From Cellvibrio mixtus subsp. mixtus J3-8 (lineage in GTDB: Bacteria; Pseudomonadota; Gammaproteobacteria; Pseudomonadales; Cellvibrionaceae): a DNA stretch of 45,548 nt. Location: the NCBI RefSeq assembly GCF_000766945.1, contig NZ_KN266215.1, positions 2,222 to 47,769 of the forward strand, read 5' to 3'. Shown piece after piece: positions 10,037 through 19,027 of the stretch; the first letter of the stretch is position 1, and each line of letters begins with the position of its first letter. A model generated the notes under the pieces. It saw nothing but the letters and a program-made list of their open reading frames with translations. It had not been told where the DNA came from and made no database searches. Position numbers and translations under genes: made by a program.

Positions 10037-12271
10037 ATGAATTGGTTAGTTGGATTGTGGCAGTGGGTTGACAAGCGTCTTCCGGTACAACGTGCCTGGG
10101 ATACCCATATGGGTAAATACTACGCACCCAAGAATTTTAACTTCTGGTATTTCTTTGGTGTGCTTTCGCTGCTGGTATTGGTAAACCAACTGGTTACTGG
10201 TATCTGGTTGACCATGAGCTACAACCCTTCGGCAGAAGGTGCATTCGCTTCTGTTGAATATATTATGCGTGACGTGGATTTTGGCTGGTTGCTGCGTTAT
10301 ATGCACTCCACTGGCGCGTCGGCATTCTTCATTGTTGTTTATCTGCATATGTTCCGCGGCATGATGTACGGCTCATACAAGGCGCCACGTGAGTTGGTCT
10401 GGATCTTCGGGATGACTATTTATCTGGTGCTGATGGCCGAAGCTTTCATGGGCTATGTATTGCCTTGGGGACAAATGTCTTACTGGGGCGCGCAGGTAAT
10501 TGTGTCGCTGTTTGGCGCTATTCCCGGCATTGGTGAAGATCTGGTGCAATGGATTCGCGGCGATTACCTGATTTCCGGTATTACCCTGAACCGCTTCTTT
10601 GCGCTTCACGTTGTGGCTCTTCCAATCGTATTGCTGGCACTGGTGGTGATGCATATCCTTGCTCTGCACGAAGTGGGCTCTAACAACCCTGACGGTGTCG
10701 AGATCAAAAAGAACAAAGATGAAAATGGCATTCCGCGTGACGGCGTTCCGTTCCATCCTTTCTATACTGTGCATGATTTGGTTGGTGTCACTGTTTTCCT
10801 GTTTGCGTTCTGTTTCATTATGTTCTTCATGCCGGAAATGGGCGGTTTCTTCCTGGAATACGCTAACTTCGAAGAAGCTAACAATCTGAAAACTCCAACC
10901 CATATTGCACCGGTTTGGTATTTCACCCCGTTCTACGCGGTGTTGCGTGCGGTAACTATGCAAATCGAACTTGGCCCGATGGTATTGACCGCCAAGTTCC
11001 TGGGCTTCATTGCGATGGCCGCAGCGATTGCAATCCTGTTCGTGTTGCCGTGGCTGGATCGCAGTAAAGTTAAATCCATGCGTTATCGCGGCCATATTCC
11101 GCGTATCGCATTGATTGCCTTTGCCTCGATGTTTGTAATCCTGGGTTACCTCGGTGTTAAAGCACCTACGGAAGGTAGAACTCTGTTGTCGCAAATCGCA
11201 ACTGCTTTCTATTTTGCGTACTTTGTAACAATGCCGGTATGGACTACTACCAGCCCCGAGAAAGCCAAATCTAAAGTTTCATGGGTATTGTCAGGTGCGT
11301 TTGCGGTGATTTTTGCGTGGATGGGCTTCGATTATATTGGTGGTGATGTTCCCGGATTGTTGCTGGGTTTGTGCTTCCTGTTAGCGATCATCTTTGCAGT
11401 GTTGCCAATTTTGGCTGCGCGCGATAAGGATCTGCCCGAGCCGACCCGCACCCAGGCTAAAGGTTTGCCGGGTATTCTGGTAGCTGCCGGTTTTGCATTG
11501 TTTGTGATTCTTGCGGTAGTGCCTATCAAGGCGGTAGCGTCGGAAGGCTCGTTCAATTGCGGCGCTATTCCTTGCGATCATATTGAAACAGACATGAATG
11601 ACAAAGAGTCCCTGCAGCGTGGTGCCAAATACTTTGTGAACTATTGTATGGGGTGCCACTCAGCAAAATACTCCCGTTATGAGCGTGTGGCTGACGATTT
11701 GGGAATTCCCCATGATGTCATGGAGCAAAACCTGATTTTCGGCGATCAACGCATCGGTCAATTGATGGAAATTGCAATGAAACCACAACAGGCGAAAGTC
11801 TGGTTTGGTGTGGTTCCGCCGGACCTTACATTGGTGGCTCGTGCGCGTTCACCTGAGTGGTTGTATACCTACCTGCGTAACTTCTATAAAGATGAAACCC
11901 GCCCCTGGGGGGTTAACAACCGTGTATTCCCTAACGTGGGGATGCCGCACGTGTTGATTGGCCCGCAAGGTTTGCTGGAGTGTGGTGCTGGTCCAAAACT
12001 GAACCATCATGGCGGCGCATTGCGTAACGATGTTGGCCAGGTTGAAATTGACGAGCATTGCGGTGCGCTTAAAGAAGGCAAGGTGAAAGGTTCGTTGTCC
12101 CAGGCGGAATTTGACGAAGCTGTATATGACCTGGTTAATTTCCTCGAGTATGTAGCTGAACCCATCGCTGTTAAGCGCCAATCTATTGGTTACTATGTAT
12201 TGGGCTTCCTGGTGATACTGTTTATCTTTGTTTACTTCCTGAACCGTGAGTTCTGGCGAGATATTCACTGA
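10037..12271 (+). CDS. Fused cytochrome b / cytochrome c1 of the bc1 complex
   Basis: One uninterrupted 744-residue frame. Residues 1 to about 475 are cytochrome b: haem ligand pairs His90/His104 and His191/His206, and the Qo-site motif reads PVWY (292-295) instead of PEWY. Two hydrophobic segments (about 416-436 and 440-460) extend the usual C-terminus. Residues about 478-744 are cytochrome c1: an internal hydrophobic segment ending in AVASEG looks like its export signal, CMGCH (537-541) binds haem c, Met636 (NVGMPHV) is the likely sixth ligand, and a C-terminal anchor lies near 715-735. Most gammaproteobacteria have separate petB and petC genes; the fused fbcH gene of Bradyrhizobium, whose product is cleaved after translation, is the known parallel. 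Confidence 0.93.
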   Translation: MNWLVGLWQWVDKRLPVQRAWDTHMGKYYAPKNFNFWYFFGVLSLLVLVNQLVTGIWLTMSYNPSAEGAFASVEYIMRDVDFGWLLRYMHSTGASAFFIVVYLHMFRGMMYGSYKAPRELVWIFGMTIYLVLMAEAFMGYVLPWGQMSYWGAQVIVSLFGAIPGIGEDLVQWIRGDYLISGITLNRFFALHVVALPIVLLALVVMHILALHEVGSNNPDGVEIKKNKDENGIPRDGVPFHPFYTVHDLVGVTVFLFAFCFIMFFMPEMGGFFLEYANFEEANNLKTPTHIAPVWYFTPFYAVLRAVTMQIELGPMVLTAKFLGFIAMAAAIAILFVLPWLDRSKVKSMRYRGHIPRIALIAFASMFVILGYLGVKAPTEGRTLLSQIATAFYFAYFVTMPVWTTTSPEKAKSKVSWVLSGAFAVIFAWMGFDYIGGDVPGLLLGLCFLLAIIFAVLPILAARDKDLPEPTRTQAKGLPGILVAAGFALFVILAVVPIKAVASEGSFNCGAIPCDHIETDMNDKESLQRGAKYFVNYCMGCHSAKYSRYERVADDLGIPHDVMEQNLIFGDQRIGQLMEIAMKPQQAKVWFGVVPPDLTLVARARSPEWLYTYLRNFYKDETRPWGVNNRVFPNVGMPHVLIGPQGLLECGAGPKLNHHGGALRNDVGQVEIDEHCGALKEGKVKGSLSQAEFDEAVYDLVNFLEYVAEPIAVKRQSIGYYVLGFLVILFIFVYFLNREFWRDIH

Positions 12272-12286
12272 TAATTGGTGAACCAC

Positions 12287-12314
12287 AAAAAGGGCGACGC
12301 AAGTCGCCCTTTTT
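12287..12314 (+). terminator. Terminator of the petA-petBC operon
   Basis: AAAAAGGGCGAC (12287-12298), loop GCAA, and the exact complement GTCGCCCTTTTT (12303-12314). It separates the bc1 genes from sspB. Confidence 0.93.
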
Positions 12315-12378
12315 ATTTGAGTCTCCTGCCAAATCCCTGTACCTTGTCGGCGTTGTTTATTTTCAAGGAATACTGTCT

Positions 12379-12795
12379 ATGTCCATGTCATCCAGCCGTC
12401 CCTATTTTTTGCGTGCTATTTATGAGTGGATACTGGATAACAATTGTACCCCCCATATCCTGGTAGATGCCCATGTGCAAAACACCCAGGTTCCGCAGCA
12501 ACACGTCAATAAAGATGGCCAGATAATCCTGAATATATCCCCTTCTGCGGTGAAGGATTTTTTTATGGATAACACCGCCGTTTCATTCAATGCCCGTTTC
12601 AGTGGTGTGGTGAATAATCTTTATATTCCCTGTGGTGCAATTCTTGGAATATATGCCCGTGAAAATGGCCAGGGAATGATGTTTGAGCCTGAGGCAAATC
12701 CCCAGCCACCAGCACCTCCTCCGCCCACACCACCATCACCGGTAAGGTCAATTGGTGATGCGCCTAAAAAGCCCGGTTTGCGCGTCGTTAAATAA
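12379..12795 (+). CDS. sspB: ClpXP adaptor SspB
   Basis: 138 residues. SspB binds ssrA-tagged proteins and hands them to the ClpXP protease. The folded N-terminal domain (about residues 5-105) includes the family start region YFLRAIYEWILDN and the later NLYIPCGAILGIYARENG. It is followed by a Pro-rich flexible linker and the short C-terminal ClpX-binding module GLRVVK. AAGGA stands before the ATG at 12379. In related genomes sspA sits between petC and sspB; here only a terminator and a short gap are found. Confidence 0.95.
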   Translation: MSMSSSRPYFLRAIYEWILDNNCTPHILVDAHVQNTQVPQQHVNKDGQIILNISPSAVKDFFMDNTAVSFNARFSGVVNNLYIPCGAILGIYARENGQGMMFEPEANPQPPAPPPPTPPSPVRSIGDAPKKPGLRVVK

Positions 12796-12813
12796 AAGAA
12801 TTTTTCCTATCAA

Positions 12814-12845
12814 ACACCAGCTTCGGCTGGTGTTGTTGTTTTTGG
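12814..12845 (+). terminator. Terminator of sspB
   Basis: ACACCAGC (12814-12821), loop TTCG and GCTGGTGT (12826-12833), followed by a T-rich but interrupted run. Confidence 0.8.
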
Positions 12846-12852
12846 AGCAGGT

Positions 12853-12927
12853 TTGTGACGCTTGTGCGACATATTTGTGACAAAAACTCCGTGCAGTCAC
12901 ATTAGTGTCACATTCGCTGGTTAGAGT
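12853..12927 (+). promoter_or_regulatory. PhoB-type promoter of pstS with two tandem box groups
   Basis: Proximal pair: CAGTCAC (12894-12900) and GTGTCAC (12905-12911), start-to-start distance 11, with TAGAGT as a -10 box (12922-12927) beginning ten bases after the second box. Distal group: TTGTGAC (12853), GTGCGAC (12864) and TTGTGAC (12875), again exactly 11 bases apart. PhoB is known to bind 7-base direct repeats with 4-base spacers that replace the -35 element. The reading as a Pho promoter also rests on the gene behind it. Confidence 0.8.
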
Positions 12928-12993
12928 AACTACCAATGGCGAGGCAAGCCTTGTCATTCAAACCTACTTACGAAATGACTAACGGAGCGCTCT

Positions 12994-13965
12994 ATGAACG
13001 CTAAGAAAATTATTAAAGGGTTGGTGTTGGCCAGCTCTATGGTTTGCGCCGCTACGCTGCAGGCTGCTGTTGATTCCAAACTGCCGGAATACAAAGTAAC
13101 AACCGGTGTGTCCGGAAACGTAAACTCAATTGGTTCCGATACGTTGAACAATCTGATGACCCTGTGGGCAGAAGATTTCAAAAAGTTGTATCCCAATGTA
13201 AATATTCAAATCCAGGGCGCTGGCTCTTCTACAGCACCACCAGCCTTGATCGAAGGCACTGCAAACTTCGGCCCAATGAGCCGTGAAATGAAGTCAGAAG
13301 AAATCCAGGCATTTGAAGCCAAGCACGGCTACAAGCCAACTGCGGTACCTGTGGCGATCGACGTTCTGGCTGTGTATGTGAATAAGGATAATCCGATCAA
13401 AGGTTTGTCCCTGCAGCAAGTTGATGCGATTTTCTCTGCTACCCGTAAATGCGGCGAAGCAAAAGACATTACCCGTTGGGGTGACGTAGGTCTGCAAGGT
13501 GCCTGGGCGAACCGTGATTTCACCATTTACAGCCGTAACGCTGTATCCGGTACCTACGGTTACTTTAAAGATGAAGCCCTGTGTAAAGGTGACTTCAAAG
13601 CCAGCATTAATGAACAACCAGGTTCTGCGTCAGTAGTGCAAGGTGTATCCGAATCCATTAACGGTATTGGTTATTCAGGTATTGGTTATGTGACTTCCGG
13701 TGTGCGTGCTCTGCCACTGTCCAAAAAAGATGGTCAGCCATTTATTACTCCTGATGCTGCTCACGCATTGGACGGTACCTACCCATTGGCGCGCGTACTC
13801 TACGTATACATCAATAAACACCCGAACCGTAAGCTGGATGCTCTGCAACTTGAGTTCTTGAAAATGGTTCTCTCCAAGCAAGGCCAGGAAACTGTAGTGC
13901 GCGATGGTTACATCCCGTTGCCAGAATCCATGACCAGCAAAGCGCTCGCTGTGTTGCAAAAGTAA
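12994..13965 (+). CDS. pstS: Phosphate ABC transporter substrate-binding protein PstS
   Basis: 323 residues with a Sec signal peptide ([10 protein letters not shown] then a hydrophobic core, probable cleavage after LQAA near residue 25). The mature protein has the PstS-type phosphate-binding segments [23 protein letters not shown] and [12 protein letters not shown]. This periplasmic protein captures phosphate and delivers it to PstC-PstA. GGAG precedes the start. It has its own terminator, and pstC has its own Pho promoter, so pstS can be made in excess of the membrane part. Confidence 0.95.
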   Translation: MNAKKIIKGLVLASSMVCAATLQAAVDSKLPEYKVTTGVSGNVNSIGSDTLNNLMTLWAEDFKKLYPNVNIQIQGAGSSTAPPALIEGTANFGPMSREMKSEEIQAFEAKHGYKPTAVPVAIDVLAVYVNKDNPIKGLSLQQVDAIFSATRKCGEAKDITRWGDVGLQGAWANRDFTIYSRNAVSGTYGYFKDEALCKGDFKASINEQPGSASVVQGVSESINGIGYSGIGYVTSGVRALPLSKKDGQPFITPDAAHALDGTYPLARVLYVYINKHPNRKLDALQLEFLKMVLSKQGQETVVRDGYIPLPESMTSKALAVLQK

Positions 13966-13981
13966 TAATGGCGTTCCAAAG

Positions 13982-14009
13982 GCCGCCGCTCTTCCGGCGG
14001 CTTTTTTTT
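13982..14009 (+). terminator. Terminator after pstS
   Basis: GCCGCCG (13982-13988) pairs with CGGCGGC (13995-14001), followed by eight T. Confidence 0.93.
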
Positions 14010-14054
14010 GCACATAAGAATTGTGTTACAGAAAAATGACAATGAAATTGGTGT

Positions 14055-14088
14055 TTGTAACAAAAGTGTCATTTTCCCTTGTTAGGAT
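14055..14088 (+). promoter_or_regulatory. Second PhoB-type promoter, before pstC
   Basis: TTGTAAC (14055-14061), AAAA, GTGTCAT (14066-14072), then ten bases and TAGGAT (14083-14088) as the -10 box. The geometry is identical to the proximal pstS promoter. It lies directly after the pstS terminator. Confidence 0.78.
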
Positions 14089-14122
14089 TCTTGTGCCAGA
14101 AGTTTAATCAGGTGAGCAGACC

Positions 14123-16414
14123 ATGTCCGAATCCATTCCCTTGGTAAAAGAACCCGTCAGTTTGATGCCGACGCTCGAGCAGCGTAATCGTCTGCGTCGC
14201 CTCCGTAAATTTAAGGATGGTCTATCCCGCTACGGAGTAATGACCGCCGGCATGGCGGTTGTTTTTTCATTGGGGTTGATATTTTTCTATCTGTTTTCAG
14301 AAATCGCGCCTTTGTTTCGTGGTGCATCTGTAGAGATTGTGAAAACCTACACGCCCGAAGCGTTACATCAAGCGCCGGAGGACAAAACCGAATTTCTTAC
14401 GCTCGAACGTTACGAAGAGATCGGCGGTAATTTCAAGCGTAGCGGGGCAGTCAGTTTTTTTACCGTCGATGATGGTAAAACCCTGTTATCCGCGCAAATG
14501 CCAAAACCTGAAACGGCAGAATTTTCAGTTATGGCCACCAGCACTGCCGACCATGGTTTAGTGGCTTATGGTTACAGCAATGGTCAGGTTGCAGTTGCAA
14601 AAACCGAATATGAACTCAGTTATCCGAACGATAAACGTCAAATTACTCCCAGCCTGGCATTTCCATTAGGCGATCAACCGATTCAACTGGATGCGCAAGG
14701 CAGTGCGTTAAAAGTGTTGGCCATTCAGCAAACTTCCAGCGGTACATTGATCGGTGCATTAACTGCCGATAACCGTTTACTTCTAGGCGTGTTCAGCAGT
14801 AGCAGCAATTTAATTACCGGTGCGGTGATGCTTGAACAAGAAGTATTTACCTTGCCGCCTTTGCCACAAGGCGTAACTGCTACGCACATGCAAATCGACG
14901 AAGGTGCGCAGCATTTGGTAGTGGCGACTGATAAATCGCAAATAATTTTGTACAAAATTGTGAATCCTTCAGCGGCGGAACGCAAAGACGCGGTGGTTGT
15001 TCCGAATGGAAAAATTACTGCCATGCAATTCCTGGTGGGTACTGGCTCGTTGGTTGTAGGTACCAGCGAAGGTCATGTGAGCCAATGGTTTTTAGTGCGT
15101 GACCCGCACAATGAATATCATGTAACCCATGTGCGCGATTTCGAATCCCTCAATGGCGCGATTACCGGTTTTGCTCCGGAGTTTGCACGTCGCGGTTTTT
15201 GGGCGGGCGATGACAAGGGAAATATCGGAATTTATTTTGGAACTTCGCAGCGGACGTTGTTGGTTGAATCTGTCAGTGATAAATCGATTAACAAAATTGC
15301 CATTTCACCAATCAATAATCGTGCCTTGTTAATTGACGACAGTAAAAACCTGTCACTGCTGGATGTGTGGAACAAACATCCGGAAGTGTCTTTTAGTTCA
15401 CTCTGGCAAAAAGTCTGGTACGAAGGTCGCGATGCGCCGGAATATATTTGGCAAGCATCATCGGGCAGTGACAACTTCGAAGCCAAAATGAGTTTTGTCC
15501 CCCTGTCATTGGGAACGTTAAAAGCAGCATTTTTTGCAATTTTATTTGCGGTTCCGCTTGGAGTAATGGGTGCAATCTATACCGCCTATTTTATGACTCC
15601 CAAATTGCGCGGCATCGTAAAACCAACTATTGAAATTATGGCAGCATTGCCGACGGTGATTCTCGGCTTCCTCGCCGGTTTGTGGCTTGCACCGTTTATG
15701 GAAAACCATTTGCCGGCAATTTTCAGTATTTTAATTTTGTTGCCGGTGATTATGTTGGTCACCGGGTTCGCCTGGAGTAAATGCCCGGAAAATATCCGCA
15801 ACAAAATGCCAGAAGGTTGGGAAGCGGTTATCGTCATACTTCCAATCATTGCAACAGTCTGGGCGTGTGTAGCGCTGAGTCCCTTGGCGGAAGTCTGGTT
15901 TTTTGATGGCAGCATGCGTCAATGGTTTACCGACAATGGCGTTAATTACGATCAACGCAACGCCTTGGTTGTAGGCATCATCATGGGATTTGCGGTTATC
16001 CCAAGTATTTTTTCAATCGCAGAAGATGCGGTATTCAGCGTGCCGCGCCATCTCACACAAGGTTCATTGGCTTTAGGTGCAACACCCTGGCAAACGATGG
16101 TGGGTGTGGTGTTGCCAACTGCGAGTCCCGGTATTTTTTCTGCAGTGATGATGGGCTTTGGTCGTGCTGTGGGTGAAACCATGATCGTACTTATGGCTAC
16201 CGGTAATAGCCCGGTTGTTAACTTTAATATCTTCGAAGGGATGCGCACGCTCTCGGCAAATATCGCGGTGGAATTACCGGAAACCGCAGTAGGCAGTACG
16301 CATTTCCGTGTGCTCTTCCTCGCGGCATTGGTGTTGCTGGCGTTGACCTTCGTGGTGAATACCCTGGCTGAAGTAATTCGTCAGCGCTTGCGTCAGCGCT
16401 ATAGCAATCTGTAA
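14123..16414 (+). CDS. pstC: Phosphate ABC transporter permease PstC, long form
   Basis: 763 residues, more than twice the E. coli PstC (319). After a cytoplasmic N-terminus and one membrane segment (about 38-62) comes a periplasmic insert of roughly 390 residues whose repeated strand pattern (for example GHVSQWFLVRD and NLSLLDVWNK) resembles beta-propeller blades. The permease core follows, with several membrane segments and the ATPase-contacting loop QGSLALGATPWQT. Long PstC forms are known from pseudomonads and relatives; what the insert does is not known to me. GGTGAG precedes the ATG. pstA starts 29 bases after its stop. Confidence 0.92.
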   Translation: MSESIPLVKEPVSLMPTLEQRNRLRRLRKFKDGLSRYGVMTAGMAVVFSLGLIFFYLFSEIAPLFRGASVEIVKTYTPEALHQAPEDKTEFLTLERYEEIGGNFKRSGAVSFFTVDDGKTLLSAQMPKPETAEFSVMATSTADHGLVAYGYSNGQVAVAKTEYELSYPNDKRQITPSLAFPLGDQPIQLDAQGSALKVLAIQQTSSGTLIGALTADNRLLLGVFSSSSNLITGAVMLEQEVFTLPPLPQGVTATHMQIDEGAQHLVVATDKSQIILYKIVNPSAAERKDAVVVPNGKITAMQFLVGTGSLVVGTSEGHVSQWFLVRDPHNEYHVTHVRDFESLNGAITGFAPEFARRGFWAGDDKGNIGIYFGTSQRTLLVESVSDKSINKIAISPINNRALLIDDSKNLSLLDVWNKHPEVSFSSLWQKVWYEGRDAPEYIWQASSGSDNFEAKMSFVPLSLGTLKAAFFAILFAVPLGVMGAIYTAYFMTPKLRGIVKPTIEIMAALPTVILGFLAGLWLAPFMENHLPAIFSILILLPVIMLVTGFAWSKCPENIRNKMPEGWEAVIVILPIIATVWACVALSPLAEVWFFDGSMRQWFTDNGVNYDQRNALVVGIIMGFAVIPSIFSIAEDAVFSVPRHLTQGSLALGATPWQTMVGVVLPTASPGIFSAVMMGFGRAVGETMIVLMATGNSPVVNFNIFEGMRTLSANIAVELPETAVGSTHFRVLFLAALVLLALTFVVNTLAEVIRQRLRQRYSNL

Positions 16415-16443
16415 TTTCGGATGACTTTTTTCGGAAGACTGTG

Positions 16444-18132
16444 ATGAAAAATTTATTGAAACGAAAAACTTCCTGGTTCAGCAGCGGTTCTCCCTGGATC
16501 TGGTTAAACGGCGGTGCCGTTGCCATTTGTATGTTGATGGTATTAGGTTTGCTCGGGTTAATTGCAGTGCGCGGCTTCGGTCATTTCTGGCCCGCCGATA
16601 TTTTGCAAACCACGATTGTAGATCGCGATGGCAAAAGCCAGATCGTAATGGGCGAAGCAGTGCGCGATGAAATTATTTCGGCTGCCGTTGCGCGCGATGG
16701 TGGTTATACCGTTGCTGCGGATGTGGAATTAATTACCCGTCATTTATTTAAGATGGGCAATCGCGATGTCAATGGTCGCGACTTTGCCTGGTTCCTCGAT
16801 ACCGGAATGGGCAAATGGGAATATCCTGCGGACGCAATTTCGATTGAGCGTCGCGAGTGGGGGAACTTCTATGGTTATCCGGTAGCAATTAAAGAACATG
16901 ACAATATCGTCAGTGAATTGAGTGGATCTGATTTTTGGGAGCAACTGGATCAGCGTTTACATCGCGCCCTTGAATTGCACGATAAAATCCACCGCATCGA
17001 AAAAGTAGATATCGGCCGCATCAATAATCAAATGGATGAGTTGCGTCTGGAGCGCCGTCGTTTGGAGCTTGATGGTATAACCGGTGCGCAAATGGCGAGT
17101 GCAGACGCACAGCTCGCTGAGCGTCGCGCAGCATTGGAAGCCGAGTACGATGTTATTAAAAAAGAGCGCGATGAAATTCTTGCACAGGCAACACGCGACA
17201 AATTAATTGCACGCACTGCAGACGGCAAAGAAGTTGTTGTGGCATTCGATCATATCGTCCGTGTTACCCGCCCCAATGAAATGGGCGTGTTTGCCAAATC
17301 AGTTCAATACCTGGATCGCTTCTGGGAATTTATGACTGACGAACCGCGCGAAGCAAATACCGAGGGTGGCATTTTCCCGGCAATTTTTGGCACGCTTACC
17401 ATGGTAATTGTAATGTCTATCATGGTGACGCCATTCGGTGTGCTCGCGGCTATTTATTTGCGCGAATACGCCAAGCAGGGAACCTTCCTGAAAATTATCC
17501 GTATTTCTGTGTATAACCTCGCGGGTGTTCCATCGATTGTTTATGGCGTATTTGGTTTGGGATTTTTTGTGTATACGCTCGGAGGCAACCTCGATGAATT
17601 GTTTTACACCGAATCATTACCTTCGCCGACATTTGGTACTCCGGGTTTATTCTGGGCGTCTTTAACGCTCGCGCTCCTGACGTTACCGATTGTGATTGTT
17701 TCTACTGAAGAAGGTTTATCGCGTATTCCCAGTACTATTCGCCAGGGCAGCCTTGCATTGGGTGCAACCAAAGCAGAAACCCTGTGGAAAGTTGTAGTGC
17801 CTCTGGCAACGCCAGCGATGATGACCGGATTAATTTTGGCGATCGCACGTGCAGCGGGTGAAGTGGCGCCATTGATGTTGGTGGGTGTTGTGAAACTGGC
17901 ACCGGCATTACCGGTGGATGGCAACTATCCATACCTGCACCTGGATCAAAAAATTATGCACTTGGGTTTCCATATATATGACGTGGGTTTCCAAAGCCCT
18001 AACGTCGAAGCGGCGCGACCATTGGTGTACGCAACGTCATTGACATTGGTATTACTGATTATTGCCTTGAATATTTCTGCGATTAAAATCCGCAACAATT
18101 TGCGTGAAAAGTATCGTAGTGCTTCGGATTAA
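16444..18132 (+). CDS. pstA: Phosphate ABC transporter permease PstA, long form
   Basis: 562 residues from the ATG at 16444; a GTG one codon earlier is possible, and GGAAGA stands upstream. One membrane segment near the N-terminus (about 20-42) is followed by a periplasmic insert of some 270 residues. The later part of the insert (about 180-260) is a highly charged, Glu/Arg-rich coiled coil (for example DELRLERRRLEL). The C-terminal half is the permease domain with the loop QGSLALGATKAETLW. E. coli PstA has 296 residues, so both permeases of this transporter carry large extra domains on the same membrane side, suggesting they touch each other or PstS. Confidence 0.92.
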   Translation: MKNLLKRKTSWFSSGSPWIWLNGGAVAICMLMVLGLLGLIAVRGFGHFWPADILQTTIVDRDGKSQIVMGEAVRDEIISAAVARDGGYTVAADVELITRHLFKMGNRDVNGRDFAWFLDTGMGKWEYPADAISIERREWGNFYGYPVAIKEHDNIVSELSGSDFWEQLDQRLHRALELHDKIHRIEKVDIGRINNQMDELRLERRRLELDGITGAQMASADAQLAERRAALEAEYDVIKKERDEILAQATRDKLIARTADGKEVVVAFDHIVRVTRPNEMGVFAKSVQYLDRFWEFMTDEPREANTEGGIFPAIFGTLTMVIVMSIMVTPFGVLAAIYLREYAKQGTFLKIIRISVYNLAGVPSIVYGVFGLGFFVYTLGGNLDELFYTESLPSPTFGTPGLFWASLTLALLTLPIVIVSTEEGLSRIPSTIRQGSLALGATKAETLWKVVVPLATPAMMTGLILAIARAAGEVAPLMLVGVVKLAPALPVDGNYPYLHLDQKIMHLGFHIYDVGFQSPNVEAARPLVYATSLTLVLLIIALNISAIKIRNNLREKYRSASD

Positions 18133-18146
18133 TACCAAGGTTGTTT

Positions 18147-18180
18147 TTGTAATAAATTTGTCATTATTTTGAAATATATT
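18147..18180 (+). promoter_or_regulatory. Third PhoB-type promoter, before pstB
   Basis: TTGTAAT (18147-18153), AAAT, TTGTCAT (18158-18164), then ten bases and TATATT (18175-18180). It has the same spacing as the other two Pho promoters in this cluster, and its position inside the operon allows separate control of pstB-phoU. Confidence 0.78.
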
Positions 18181-18220
18181 GTTAATCAAAATTTAACCGA
18201 GTCTTACACAGGCCCCGATT

Positions 18221-19012
18221 ATGAGCCCAACAGCACTGGTAGAACCTTTTAAATCAGAACCTATCAAGCTTGAAGTGAAAAACCTCGACTTGTTTTATGG
18301 TCCGAAACGCGCATTGAACGCGGTAAATATGAAAATCCCGGAAAAGAAAGTGACTGCGTTTATTGGTCCATCCGGTTGCGGTAAGTCGACGTTGCTGCGT
18401 TGTTTCAATCGCATGAATGATTTGGTTGATGCATGCCGTATCGAAGGTCAAATTTTATTGGAAGGTTCCAATATTTATGACAAATCGGTTGATGTTGCAG
18501 AATTGCGTCGTCAAGTGGGGATGGTTTTTCAAAAACCGAATCCATTTCCAAAATCAATCTACGAAAATGTTGCCTATGGTCTACGCTTGCAAGGTGTGAA
18601 ATCCAAACGCGTGTTGGATGAAGTCGTAGAGAAATCATTGCGCGGTGCAGCATTGTGGGATGAAGTGAAGGATCGCCTGCATGACAATGCGTTCGGATTG
18701 TCAGGTGGACAGCAACAACGTTTGGTAATTGCACGTGCAATTGCAATTGAACCGGAAGTGATTTTGCTGGACGAACCTGCATCGGCACTCGATCCAATTT
18801 CGACATTGAAGATTGAAGAACTGATTAACGAATTGAAGCACCAATACACAATCGTTATTGTTACCCACAACATGCAGCAAGCAGCGCGCGTTTCGGATTA
18901 CACAGCGTTTATGTATATGGGGGATTTAATTGAGCACGATCTAACAGACACGCTCTTTACCAATCCCAGCAAAAAACAAACTGAAGATTACATCACCGGC
19001 CGTTACGGTTAA
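18221..19012 (+). CDS. pstB: Phosphate ABC transporter ATP-binding protein PstB
   Basis: 263 residues. Walker A is GPSGCGKST, the Q-loop is [18 protein letters not shown] (characteristic of PstB), the ABC signature is LSGGQQQR, and Walker B is [13 protein letters not shown] followed by the switch His in IVTHNMQQA. It energises phosphate uptake through PstC-PstA on the cytoplasmic face. The ribosome site before the ATG at 18221 is weak. phoU follows after 15 bases. Confidence 0.97.
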   Translation: MSPTALVEPFKSEPIKLEVKNLDLFYGPKRALNAVNMKIPEKKVTAFIGPSGCGKSTLLRCFNRMNDLVDACRIEGQILLEGSNIYDKSVDVAELRRQVGMVFQKPNPFPKSIYENVAYGLRLQGVKSKRVLDEVVEKSLRGAALWDEVKDRLHDNAFGLSGGQQQRLVIARAIAIEPEVILLDEPASALDPISTLKIEELINELKHQYTIVIVTHNMQQAARVSDYTAFMYMGDLIEHDLTDTLFTNPSKKQTEDYITGRYG

Positions 19013-19027
19013 TGCGGAGGGCGCATC

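Noticed and set aside
10373-11194. Long reverse-strand open frame (about 273 codons) opposite cytochrome b
   Set aside because: It is the shadow of a strongly conserved gene on the other strand; its translation is rich in His, Gln and Arg with no domain pattern.
10037-12271. Cytochrome b-c1 fusion as a simple sequencing frameshift
   Set aside because: The frame is continuous and the junction region encodes sensible hydrophobic and linker sequence in one frame; an error would need to remove a stop exactly. It still deserves re-sequencing.
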